6,414 nt of DNA from an uncultured Lachnospiraceae bacterium (GCA_910585855.1 CAJUGZ010000251.1:1-6414), one strand, 5' to 3'. Shown: positions 1 to 6,016, counted from the stretch's first letter. Numbers and translations: made by a program. The notes: generated by a model not told the origin, from the sequence alone.

Positions 1-4
1 CAAA

Positions 5-38
5 GAAAAGGCAGAAGTCTTAGAACTTCTTGCTTTTT
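5..38 (-). terminator. Probable bidirectional intrinsic terminator after ridA
   Basis: A 6-bp perfect stem (AGAAGT at 13-18 with ACTTCT at 25-30) closes a 6-nt loop. It extends through GC/GC (11-12 with 32-33, one bulged base at 31) and then an A-run paired with a T-run (6-10 with 34-38, one G-T wobble). On the minus strand the hairpin is followed by CTTTTCTTTG, which serves as the U-tract. On the plus strand it is followed by TTTTT. It lies about 70 bases past the ridA stop codon, which suits the end of the minus-strand cluster. It could equally stop a plus-strand gene entering from the left. The stem is not GC-rich, so its strength is uncertain. Confidence 0.6.
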
Positions 39-109
39 GGAAACCGGAACAGCAGACTGCCCACCGTTTTCGAATCTGGCGTCCTCTGACATCCTCTAGC
101 ATCCTCACC
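39..109. other. Short non-coding stretch with a 10-bp periodic motif
   Basis: No gene is seen between the hairpin and the ridA stop codon. By hand count 41-110 is 56% G+C (39 of 70), clearly richer than the neighbouring genes. Three near-copies of a 10-bp unit with core TCCTC start at 82, 92 and 102: TCCTCTGACA, TCCTCTAGCA and TCCTCACCCT. On the minus (transcript) strand this gives repeated GAGGA(T/C) motifs just after the ridA stop. They resemble ribosome-binding cores, but no open frame follows them. Confidence 0.4.
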
Positions 110-484
110 CTACTTTAAAGCAACCGCCTCAATCTCTATCAATACATCCTTTGGCAAACGAGCCACTTCTACACAAGAACGAGCCGGATAATCCCCAGTA
201 AAGTATTTTGCATAAATCTCATTTACCTTTGCAAAATCATTCATATCTTTAATAAATACCGTAGTCTTTACTACCTGTTCTGCTCCGCTTCCTGCTGCCT
301 GTAAAAGCTGCATCAAATTTTTGATTGCCTGTTCTGCCTGTGCCTCAATCCCATCAGGAATCTCTCCCGTTGCAGGTTCAACCGGAATAACTCCAGAAGT
401 ATATACCATTCCGTTTACCTCAATTGCCTGTGAATATGGTCCAATCGCTACTGGTGCTTTTTCTGTGCAAATTACTGTTTTCAT
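110..484 (-). CDS. ridA: RidA family reactive intermediate deaminase
   Basis: This is a 124-residue protein, the usual size for the RidA/YjgF/YER057c family. Members form trimers in the cytosol. They hydrolyse reactive enamines and imines such as 2-aminoacrylate, made by PLP-dependent dehydratases, and release ammonia and a 2-keto acid. Visible family features are GPYSQA (residues 15-20), the TSG at 29-31, the substrate-carboxylate-binding Arg in PARSCVEVARLP (Arg102), and the C-terminal IEIEAVA with the conserved Glu. The start is supported by AAAGGA about 8-9 bases upstream of the ATG. It is the last gene of the run, 55 bases after the cvfB-like gene and ahead of the hairpin at 5-38. All key residues are present, so true RidA activity is likely. 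Some paralogues of this fold lack it. Confidence 0.93.
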   Translation of the reverse strand: MKTVICTEKAPVAIGPYSQAIEVNGMVYTSGVIPVEPATGEIPDGIEAQAEQAIKNLMQLLQAAGSGAEQVVKTTVFIKDMNDFAKVNEIYAKYFTGDYPARSCVEVARLPKDVLIEIEAVALK

Positions 485-539
485 AAATAAAATCCTTTCC
501 TTTCTTTCTTACAATTATTTTATAAGCAAACTTACTCTT

Positions 540-1382
540 CTACTTTTCTACCTCTCTAATTTCAGTATCCGTAATCTTTATCTTTCCATTTTTTAAAAGC
601 CGTCCAACTGCTCTTTTAAAAGCATTTTTGCTTAAATGAAATTCTTCTTTTATTCGCTGTGCATCCACAGACTTATCCGTAAACGGCAAAACTCCATGGT
701 ACTGCTCAAGTATCTTTAGGATTTGATCGGCATCTTCGTCTATCTGTTGATAACTCTTTTTTCTAAGACTTAAATTTAATTTTCCATCTGGGCGTATACC
801 CACTACTCGGGCTGTAACTATCTGTCCAATAAAAAGTTCCTCAAACAGTGCTTTTTTGGGAATTACAGAGTGATACTTTCCATCTACTGCCACAAACGCT
901 CCAATCTTATCATGCAGCTCATAAACCAATCCTTTTACTTCATCATCTTTCTGATAAGGTGCATTTGTCTGGAGGCAGTCATAGACTTTCATTGTTCCGC
1001 AAAGCCTCCCGCTTCTATCTATATAAAGACAGATCGGATAGCGTTCTCCGGGTGCTACAGGATGCTTTTGTTCTTTGTAGGGAAGCAGCAAATCTTTCTC
1101 CAATCCCCAGTCTAAAAAGGCTCCAATCGGTGTTACTTCCTTTACGGTCATCATAGCCGTTTCTCCAAGAACCAATAACGGCTCTCTTGTTGTTGCTATT
1201 ATACGATCTTTTGAATCTCGATAAATAAATACTGTAAGTTCATCCCCTATTTGAATCCCTTCCGGCACTTGCTTAATCGGAAGAAGTACCTTTTCCTCTT
1301 CTGTTTCTCCCTCTCCCAAATAAACGCCAAAGTCTGTCCTATTAATTACCTGCAGAGTTTGTTTTCTTCCAACTTCAATCAT
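540..1382 (-). CDS. cvfB: CvfB/YitL-like S1 RNA-binding protein
   Basis: This 280-residue protein has the layout of the CvfB/YitL family: repeated S1-type OB folds and a C-terminal winged helix. The first S1 unit covers about residues 1-66 (TDFGVYLG...VLLP). The second covers about 70-133 (TPIGAFLDWGLEKDLLLP). The third covers about 145-208 (DKIGAFVAVDGKYHSVIP ... DGKLNLSLR). Residues 220-275 form the winged helix (HLSKNAFKRAVGRLLKNGKI). Family members bind RNA; the Staphylococcus aureus member affects virulence gene expression, but no specific target can be inferred here. The N-terminus MIEVG fits the family start. However, the bases just before this ATG (TTTGGTATAAAAT) hold no Shine-Dalgarno sequence, and a short ORF with a good one lies immediately upstream. 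The gene sits 82 bases after the thioesterase and 55 bases before ridA. Confidence 0.88.
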   Translation of the reverse strand: MIEVGRKQTLQVINRTDFGVYLGEGETEEEKVLLPIKQVPEGIQIGDELTVFIYRDSKDRIIATTREPLLVLGETAMMTVKEVTPIGAFLDWGLEKDLLLPYKEQKHPVAPGERYPICLYIDRSGRLCGTMKVYDCLQTNAPYQKDDEVKGLVYELHDKIGAFVAVDGKYHSVIPKKALFEELFIGQIVTARVVGIRPDGKLNLSLRKKSYQQIDEDADQILKILEQYHGVLPFTDKSVDAQRIKEEFHLSKNAFKRAVGRLLKNGKIKITDTEIREVEK

Positions 1383-1398
1383 ATTTTATACCAAATTT

Positions 1399-1425
1399 TT
1401 ATGAGTTACATTTTGATATGCTCAT
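1399..1425 (-). CDS. Putative 8-codon upstream ORF before cvfB
   Basis: An ATG at 1425-1423 opens MSISKCNS followed by TAA. Upstream is AAAGGA at 1438-1433, seven bases before the ATG, a well-placed ribosome site. The next gene starts 16 bases after the stop, in another frame, and has no visible ribosome site. Terminating ribosomes might reinitiate there, giving translational coupling or a leader-type control. No run of a particular amino acid codon is present, so classical attenuation is not indicated. This is inference from spacing alone. Chance occurrence of a short ORF after a purine-rich stretch is possible. Confidence 0.35.
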   Translation of the reverse strand: MSISKCNS

Positions 1426-1464
1426 ATTCCTTTCCTTTATTTTTGCCTTTTTTTTTAATTTTTC

Positions 1465-2169
1465 TTAAACGCTAAATTCCAGATTGACATAGGAATTTCC
1501 TTCTATATCCTCCATTGCAACCAGATATCTGGTATTATTTCGAATCACTCGGGGAATCATACAATCTCCTAATACGGCGGCTCTGCGATATTCTGCCCGA
1601 AGTCTTGTACACTTTACCGATTCCGGCAATACATCCAATGCCAACTGTATATACTGCCCATTATTGACATGATGATTGGTATCAATATGATGCCTTCGAA
1701 CGATAATCGGCTCTTTTATACAGCCTCCTTCTGAAATTACAACTTTTCTGGGGAGATACTCCATATCCAACTGTTTTAATATATGATAGCATTTTATATG
1801 TTCCTCTGTTGCTTTTATCGGTTTTTTCTGTACCAAATCAAAATAAACCCAAATAGAATTTGCCTTTACCAGCTCTGTTCCGTCTGTCTTTTTCATCAAA
1901 AAATTTCGGTAGCCATAAATTCCTTTAAAATCATACGCCCATGTGCCGGTGATTACCAAATCTCCCAAACGAGGCATCTCTAATATATCAATCTGCCAAG
2001 CATTTAAAATCCAAGCTGTCTGATGTTCCTTTAAAAAATCAATTCCTATCCCTAAATCTTCTGACTGAAATGTGCTGCAGTCCTGCAGATAATTTACAAC
2101 ATTTCCTGCTGTCAAAAAACCATATTCGTCCACTTCACTATAACGAATTCTGCTTTCAAAACAATACAT
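1465..2169 (-). CDS. Acyl-ACP thioesterase, FatA/FatB-like double hotdog
   Basis: At 234 residues this matches the bacterial acyl-[acyl-carrier-protein] thioesterases related to plant FatA/FatB. These cytosolic enzymes release free fatty acids from acyl-ACP. The N-terminal hotdog has RYSEVDEYGFL (residues 9-19), then the helix NVVNYLQDCSTFQSEDLG, and WILNAWQIDILEMPRLGD (53-70), which fits the family's substrate-side strand. The C-terminal hotdog carries the catalytic signature HHIDTNHHVNNGQYI (160-174), with Asp163, Asn165 and His167 in the expected DxNxHVNN arrangement, and LRAEYRRAAVLGD (190-202) with Glu193. The start is well supported by AAGGAG nine bases before the ATG. It lies 45 bases after the DUF402 gene, in the same direction. 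Chain-length preference cannot be read from the sequence. Such genes are common in gut Clostridia, but no fatty-acid synthesis gene is adjacent. Confidence 0.88.
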   Translation of the reverse strand: MYCFESRIRYSEVDEYGFLTAGNVVNYLQDCSTFQSEDLGIGIDFLKEHQTAWILNAWQIDILEMPRLGDLVITGTWAYDFKGIYGYRNFLMKKTDGTELVKANSIWVYFDLVQKKPIKATEEHIKCYHILKQLDMEYLPRKVVISEGGCIKEPIIVRRHHIDTNHHVNNGQYIQLALDVLPESVKCTRLRAEYRRAAVLGDCMIPRVIRNNTRYLVAMEDIEGNSYVNLEFSV

Positions 2170-2214
2170 TCGTTCTTTCTCCTTATACTAATTTACTACT
2201 TTTTAATACTTATT

Positions 2215-2694
2215 TTATGATTGAATCACCTGTTCTATCCAAACTGTTATATCCTGAAATTCCCCTGTTTCAATCTTTGAAAGCAATCGGTTCAGACACT
2301 GAAGAGCCCATATTAATTGTTCTTTATTTAACAGATTTTTTTCAAAAGCCTCTGCTAATTCATCCAAGTCTAACACCTTTATTATACCATTTTCTTTTAC
2401 CACCACATCTGCAAGCAAATCTATAAAAATCCATCCGCAAAAAGAATCGCTGTCTTTCCATTTTGCATCAATAATATCACAATACCAGCATTTTAATTCT
2501 CCATTTTCTTTTAAAAACTTACTAACCTTATAGCCTTCTTTTAGATAATAGCAGGAATATCCATAAGAAAAATCCTCTCTTGGCTTTAGTGTTTTCCACT
2601 GTGTTACAATTCTGTCTTTATCCTGATAAATTATTTTATCATCTTCTAGCACTACCGTTTCCTGTGGAATCAAACGCACTCGCATTAATTTCAT
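2215..2694 (-). CDS. DUF402 / FomD-like protein
   Basis: The protein belongs to the DUF402 family (FomD fold). Characterised members are metal-dependent phosphate-ester or nucleotide hydrolases, for example FomD and the NtdP-type nucleoside tri-/diphosphatases. The substrate here is unknown. Signatures, numbered from the upstream ATG, are KFLKENGELKCWYCDI (61-76), the acidic FIDLLADVVV (92-101) and VLDLDEL (108-114), which supply the Tyr/Asp/Glu residues typical of the metal site. A C-terminal helix (ITVWIEQVI) follows. I chose the ATG at 2694-2692, giving 159 residues. GAGGGG at 2707-2702 is only one base from the ATG at 2700 but seven bases from this one. The upstream ATG would add Met-Asp. 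The gene follows comEB by about 11-17 bases and is probably cotranscribed. Its place beside a nucleotide-salvage pair is compatible with a nucleotide substrate, but that is speculation. Confidence 0.82.
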   Translation of the reverse strand: MKLMRVRLIPQETVVLEDDKIIYQDKDRIVTQWKTLKPREDFSYGYSCYYLKEGYKVSKFLKENGELKCWYCDIIDAKWKDSDSFCGWIFIDLLADVVVKENGIIKVLDLDELAEAFEKNLLNKEQLIWALQCLNRLLSKIETGEFQDITVWIEQVIQS

Positions 2695-2701
2695 ATCCAT
2701 T

Positions 2702-2709
2702 CCCCTCTC
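2702..2709 (-). promoter_or_regulatory. Ribosome-binding site deciding the DUF402 start
   Basis: On the minus strand this reads GAGAGGGG. It sits directly against the ATG at 2700 (one base between) and seven bases before the ATG at 2694. The second spacing is the normal one, so translation should begin at 2694. Confidence 0.55.
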
Positions 2710-2711
2710 TG

Positions 2712-3197
2712 CTATAAGTTTAATGTCACTGTTCGGTTTGTATGCTGATAAGAATAATACTCTACTCCGGCCGCTTTTAACATCCGTTTGGACGCAATCA
2801 CTGCAGGTGTATTGGCATACTTATCACTATCATAGATAATTGTTTTAATACCTGCCTGAATAATCGCTTTTGCACATTCATTACAAGGAAAAAGTGTTAC
2901 ATACATCTTTGTTCCTTCTAAACTCCCGCCACGATAATTTAGTATTGCATTTAATTCACTATGGGTAGAAAAAAAATATTTGTTTTCCAAAGCATCTCCT
3001 TCTCTGCTCCAAGGAAATACATCATCCGAACAGCCATTTGGAAATCCGTTATACCCCATAGAGAGAATACGGTTATTCTGACTGACAATACACGCTCCTA
3101 CCTGCGTACCCGGATCTTTCGAACGCATGGCAGACATCGCAGCAATTCCCATAAAATACTCATCCCATGAAAGATAATCTGTTCTTTTGTCGCTCAT
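2712..3197 (-). CDS. comEB: dCMP deaminase (ComEB type)
   Basis: This 161-residue zinc deaminase of the cytidine/deoxycytidylate family converts dCMP to dUMP, the precursor of dTMP. The N-terminal part has WDEYFMGIAAMSAMRSKDPGTQVGA (residues 11-35), with DPGTQVGAC typical of dCMP deaminases, and GYNGFP (48-53). The zinc site is HSE at 79-81 (His ligand, Glu proton shuttle) and PCNEC at 104-108 (Cys105 and Cys108). The family usually has HAE, so Ala to Ser is a mild variation next to the ligand; catalytic residues are intact. The ribosome site AGGAGG (3208-3203) overlaps the stop codon of upp and lies five bases from the ATG, so the two genes are likely translationally coupled. The name comEB follows the Bacillus homologue and does not imply a role in competence. 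Confidence 0.93.
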   Translation of the reverse strand: MSDKRTDYLSWDEYFMGIAAMSAMRSKDPGTQVGACIVSQNNRILSMGYNGFPNGCSDDVFPWSREGDALENKYFFSTHSELNAILNYRGGSLEGTKMYVTLFPCNECAKAIIQAGIKTIIYDSDKYANTPAVIASKRMLKAAGVEYYSYQHTNRTVTLNL

Positions 3198-3206
3198 GCC
3201 GTCCTC

Positions 3207-3836
3207 CTATTTTGTTCCGAAAATCCGATCCCCTGCATCTCCAAGCCCCGGTACAATATAGCCATGCTCATTTAACCGCTCGTCTAAAGCCCCCACATAG
3301 ATATCCACATCCGGGTGATTTTTCTGCATCAGCTCTACTCCTTCCGGTGCAGCAATGATACACATAAAACGAATATTTTTTACTCCTTTTTCCTTTAACA
3401 TCTGAATTGCCGCTACAGAAGATCCTCCGGTAGCCAACATCGGATCTACTACAAATACTTCCCTTTCAGAGGAATCCTCCGGCAGTTTACAGTAATATTC
3501 TACCGGTTTTAATGTTTCCGGATCACGATAAAGTCCAATATGCCCTACTTTTGCCGCCGGTATTAAATTCAACATTCCGTCTACCATACCAAGCCCTGCT
3601 CGAAGAATCGGCACAATCGCTAATTTTTTCCCCCTTAATTCCTTTACAGTTGTTCTGCAAATAGGGGTTTCTATTTCTATATCGGCAACCTTTAAATCTC
3701 TTGTTGCCTCATAGCACATTAACATAGCGATCTCACTAATAATCTGCCGAAAATCCTTCGAACCGGTTTCTACTCGCCGAATAATCCCAATCTTATGCTG
3801 AATCAGCGGATGATCCATTACATGCAAGCAACTCAT
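3207..3836 (-). CDS. upp: Uracil phosphoribosyltransferase
   Basis: A 209-residue, full-length Upp. It makes UMP from uracil and PRPP in pyrimidine salvage. The sequence opens with the family hallmark HVMDHPLIQHK (5-15) and IIRR (18-21). Arg79-Ala80-Gly81 lies in VPILRAGLGM. The PRPP loop is VVDPMLATGGS (129-139), and the C-terminal uracil-binding segment is YIVPGLGDAGDR (193-204). Ten bases separate its stop from comEB, whose product also feeds the dUMP/UMP pool. The start is the family's usual Met. A classical AAAGG lies about 14 bases away, which is too far, but GGTGA (3847-3843) six bases before the ATG can pair with the 5' part of the anti-Shine-Dalgarno. The 125-base spacer upstream contains a candidate promoter, so upp may be expressed partly apart from rpiB. 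Confidence 0.97.
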   Translation of the reverse strand: MSCLHVMDHPLIQHKIGIIRRVETGSKDFRQIISEIAMLMCYEATRDLKVADIEIETPICRTTVKELRGKKLAIVPILRAGLGMVDGMLNLIPAAKVGHIGLYRDPETLKPVEYYCKLPEDSSEREVFVVDPMLATGGSSVAAIQMLKEKGVKNIRFMCIIAAPEGVELMQKNHPDVDIYVGALDERLNEHGYIVPGLGDAGDRIFGTK

Positions 3837-3842
3837 ATTTTT

Positions 3843-3847
3843 TCACC
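3843..3847 (-). promoter_or_regulatory. Atypical ribosome-binding site of upp
   Basis: GGTGA on the minus strand lies six bases before the upp ATG and matches the downstream half of the full AAGGAGGTGA consensus. The purine-rich AGAAAGG further upstream is about 14 bases from the ATG, outside normal spacing, so GGTGA is the better candidate. Confidence 0.4.
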
Positions 3848-3861
3848 AGACCTTTCTATAA

Positions 3862-3890
3862 AGTATAAATATACCCGTTTTTTGTTTCTA
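3862..3890 (-). promoter_or_regulatory. Candidate sigma-A promoter of upp
   Basis: On the minus strand TAGAAA (3890-3885, four of six matches to TTGACA) is followed by exactly 17 bases and then TATACT (3867-3862, five of six matches to TATAAT). Transcription would start near 3855 and give a leader of about 19 bases. AT-rich spacers produce such matches by chance, so this is moderate evidence. It would let upp-comEB and downstream genes be transcribed without the rpiB message. Confidence 0.4.
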
Positions 3891-3908
3891 TTGTTATATA
3901 ATTCTCTA

Positions 3909-3924
3909 TAAAAAAATTTTTTTA
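3909..3924. repeat. Perfect 16-bp A/T palindrome in the rpiB-upp spacer
   Basis: One T, seven A, seven T and one A form a perfect palindrome. It has no GC stem and no loop, so it is not a standard terminator. Paired A- and T-tracts stiffen or bend DNA and can act as an upstream promoter element. It lies about 20 bases upstream of the candidate upp -35 box. Confidence 0.5.
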
Positions 3925-3961
3925 ATCTCTTTTCCTCTGTAAATTTTTATTCTTTATACTC

Positions 3962-4396
3962 CTAATTTTCCTCAATCAGATGAATCCTTCGAATATGGCG
4001 TTCATCATTGGAAAAAGGAGTATCTAAAAAAGTATCTACAATCTTACAAGCCAATCCAGCCCCAACCACACGTCCTCCTAAACAGAGAATATTCGCATCA
4101 TTATGCTGTCTGGTAGCCTCCGCACAAAAACAGTCAGTACAAAGTGCAGCACGAATCCCAGAAATTTTATTGGCAGCAATAGAAATTCCAATTCCTGTTC
4201 CGCAAATCAAAATTCCAAATTCACATGTTTTATCTGTCACAGCGGCTGCAACAGCTCTTGCATAAACCGGATAGTCACAAGAACTTTCTTCATAACATCC
4301 AAAATCAGTATATTCTACTTTTCTGGTTTCTAAATGCTTCATTATCTCCTGTTTTAATGCATATCCGCCATGATCACTTCCTATTGCTATCTTCAT
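3962..4396 (-). CDS. rpiB: Ribose-5-phosphate isomerase B
   Basis: A 144-residue RpiB/LacAB-type sugar-phosphate isomerase, full length. It interconverts ribose 5-phosphate and ribulose 5-phosphate in the non-oxidative pentose phosphate pathway, in the cytosol. Visible sites are SDHGG (7-11), DYPVYA (41-46), the catalytic base Cys65 in ILICGTGIGISIAANK with the anion-holding GTGIG loop, and RQHNDANILCLGGR (96-109) with His98, Asn99 and Arg109. HIRRI (134-138) provides the C-terminal phosphate-contacting basic residues. Its start lies inside the preceding phosphatase-like gene (23-bp overlap) behind GGAGG nine bases upstream, which implies cotranscription and probably coupled translation. Related isomerases act on allose or galactose 6-phosphate. 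The context, matching ywlF of Bacillus, favours ribose 5-phosphate. Confidence 0.95.
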   Translation of the reverse strand: MKIAIGSDHGGYALKQEIMKHLETRKVEYTDFGCYEESSCDYPVYARAVAAAVTDKTCEFGILICGTGIGISIAANKISGIRAALCTDCFCAEATRQHNDANILCLGGRVVGAGLACKIVDTFLDTPFSNDERHIRRIHLIEEN

Positions 4397-4853
4397 CTTC
4401 TCTTTCCTCCGTAAATAATTTTTCAGCTACTAGTCGAACCAATATATGAATTCGATCAAAATATTCTTTATATTCTTCTTCTCCGCCGCCAAATGGTATC
4501 TTTACATCTCCTTCTGCCCCAAGAAATTCCTGTATGGTATATACATTAATTGCATGTTCGTATGCTTCATAAATCATATCTCTTTCTTTTTCTGTCATAG
4601 TCAAAATCAAGTTTCTGTCATCAATATCATTTTCTGAAAATGCTGTTGTCATACGATGCCCTAATGTTACATTATGCCTTTCTGCTACAGTAATTGCAAT
4701 CGGATTAATCGGCTCTTGAAATAATACAATCATACCTCTTGATGCAATACTTAATTCTCTGCCTGCCGACAGTTTCCTCATAATTCCGTCTGCAATCGGA
4801 CTTCCTGCTGTATCATCCATTGATACAAATACTATTTTATCATATTTTTTCAT
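4374..4853 (-). CDS. YwlE-like low-molecular-weight phosphatase homologue, predicted inactive
   Basis: This 159-residue protein has the LMW protein-tyrosine/arginine phosphatase fold. KIVFVSMDDTAGSPIADGI (residues 6-24) aligns with the family P-loop VCTGNTCRSPMAE. RNLILTMTEKERDMI (80-94) and IPFGGGEEEYKEYFDRI (119-135) align with the later family motifs. The nucleophile Cys position is Ser11, the P-loop Arg is Gly17, and the general-acid Asp of DPFG is Ile119. Thr15 and Ser18 of the loop remain. Losing all three catalytic positions makes phosphatase activity very unlikely, while the rest of the frame is intact, so a binding or regulatory role is inferred. Position between sua5 and rpiB equals that of ywlE, the protein-arginine phosphatase gene of Bacillus. 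AAGGAG lies about five bases before the ATG. The acidic C-terminal tail overlaps the start of rpiB. Confidence 0.85.
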   Translation of the reverse strand: MKKYDKIVFVSMDDTAGSPIADGIMRKLSAGRELSIASRGMIVLFQEPINPIAITVAERHNVTLGHRMTTAFSENDIDDRNLILTMTEKERDMIYEAYEHAINVYTIQEFLGAEGDVKIPFGGGEEEYKEYFDRIHILVRLVAEKLFTEEREDEDSNRK

Positions 4854-4894
4854 CCAAACTCCTTCTGCCAGACTCCTAATAAAAAAACAATTCC

Positions 4895-6016
4895 TTAGTT
4901 CTTTTTTTCTTTATTCTTTGACAAATTTTTTGACAATTTAATCACTTTATTTCCTGCTGCCTTTACTAAACGATTCATAATTGCCTGTCCAAAATTTTTC
5001 TCTGAAAAACTTTCTGAATAAATAATATCTACCTGCGCTTCATCAAATTCTCTTAAAATACGATAGAGATTTTGTGCAATCGTTTCTTCTTGCTCCCTTG
5101 TTCCGATTATTTTTACCAAACCAGTCTGATAATACTTTTGCAGTTCCTTTGTACCGATAATACCGACTCGTTTTCCCTCTGCTGTCTTTTCGGCTGCCAA
5201 TTCCTGAATTTTTTCTGCTGTCTTTTCGGGAAGCCCTTCTACAATAATTAATTCTGCTTTTGGTGCATAATGCCGATATTTCATTCCGGGGGCTTTTGGT
5301 TTTATATCTTTTGCTGCTCCCTGTATCAATGCAGTATCAAGAAAAATCTCTTTTTTTAATGTTTCTCTAAGCATCTCTTGTGTGATATAGCCGGGTCTTA
5401 AGATAACAGGAGGCATTACGGTTACATCCACTATTGTAGATTCCAAGCCAATTCCGACAGATCCGCCATCCAATATCAAATCCACTTTGCCAAACAGATC
5501 CTCCGCCACATGAGAAGCACTGGTAGGACTGGGACGACCGGAAGTATTGGCACTGGGTGCGGCAATCGGAACACCAGATTCCTGAATCAGACGCCTTGCC
5601 GCTGTATGATCCGGCATACGAACTGCCACTGTTTCCAAGCCTCCTGTTGTTTCATACGGAACAAGATCTGTTTTTTCAAATATGATAGTAAGAGGACCAG
5701 GCCAATATCGTTCCATTAATTTTTCTGCATCTTCTGGTATCTGTTTTACGATTTTTTCTAATTGTTTTATCTCTGCAATATGAAGAATCAACGGATTATC
5801 AGAAGGTCGTCCCTTGGCTGTATAAATTTTTGCAGCAGCTTTTTTATCCAGTCCATTTGCCCCTAATCCATATACCGTTTCGGTAGGAAATGCCACCAAT
5901 CCGCCTTGTTTGATTATATTAGAAGCCTCTTGATAGATTTGATCTAGATTTTCTGTTTTTGTTTCTATAACAGAAAAAATCTTTGTATTTACCTTGTTTT
6001 CCGATTTCTCTTCCAT
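4895..6016 (-). CDS. sua5: L-threonylcarbamoyladenylate synthase, Sua5 type
   Basis: A 373-residue two-domain Sua5 protein. It makes threonylcarbamoyl-AMP from threonine, bicarbonate and ATP, the first step of the tRNA t6A37 modification. The YrdC domain (about 23-210) shows GGLVAFPTETVYGLGA (38-53), KGRPSDNPL (68-76), RYWPGPLT (103-110), VRMPDH (132-137), APSANTSGRPSPTSA (153-167) and LESTIVD (191-197). The linker APGMKYRHYAPKAEL (242-256) leads to the Sua5 domain (about 255-355). The tail is Lys/Asn-rich (LSKNLSKNKEKKN). EKTAE occurs twice, 12 residues apart (264-268 and 276-280), encoded by a 16-bp direct repeat. It is the first gene of the run. The start is the only usable ATG; AAAGG lies 11 bases upstream, a long spacing. 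It corresponds to ywlC of Bacillus. Confidence 0.95.
   Translation of the reverse strand: MEEKSENKVNTKIFSVIETKTENLDQIYQEASNIIKQGGLVAFPTETVYGLGANGLDKKAAAKIYTAKGRPSDNPLILHIAEIKQLEKIVKQIPEDAEKLMERYWPGPLTIIFEKTDLVPYETTGGLETVAVRMPDHTAARRLIQESGVPIAAPSANTSGRPSPTSASHVAEDLFGKVDLILDGGSVGIGLESTIVDVTVMPPVILRPGYITQEMLRETLKKEIFLDTALIQGAAKDIKPKAPGMKYRHYAPKAELIIVEGLPEKTAEKIQELAAEKTAEGKRVGIIGTKELQKYYQTGLVKIIGTREQEETIAQNLYRILREFDEAQVDIIYSESFSEKNFGQAIMNRLVKAAGNKVIKLSKNLSKNKEKKN

Noticed and set aside
848..1156. Plus-strand frame of 102 codons inside cvfB
   Set aside because: It is antisense to a well-supported gene, has no ribosome site and no family resemblance. The same holds for the plus-strand frames at 321-596, 2070-2426 and 4008-4265.
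1383..1392. TATAAA just before cvfB as a -10 box
   Set aside because: It is only a few bases from the ATG, so a transcript from it would start inside the coding region, and no -35 lies at the right distance.
3909..3924. A/T palindrome as an intrinsic terminator of rpiB
   Set aside because: A pure A-U stem with no loop is unstable and has no separate U-tract, so it should not terminate transcription.
4374..4396. Frameshift between the phosphatase-like gene and rpiB
   Set aside because: The 23-bp overlap is a normal gene overlap: both proteins are full length, and rpiB has its own GGAGG nine bases before its ATG.
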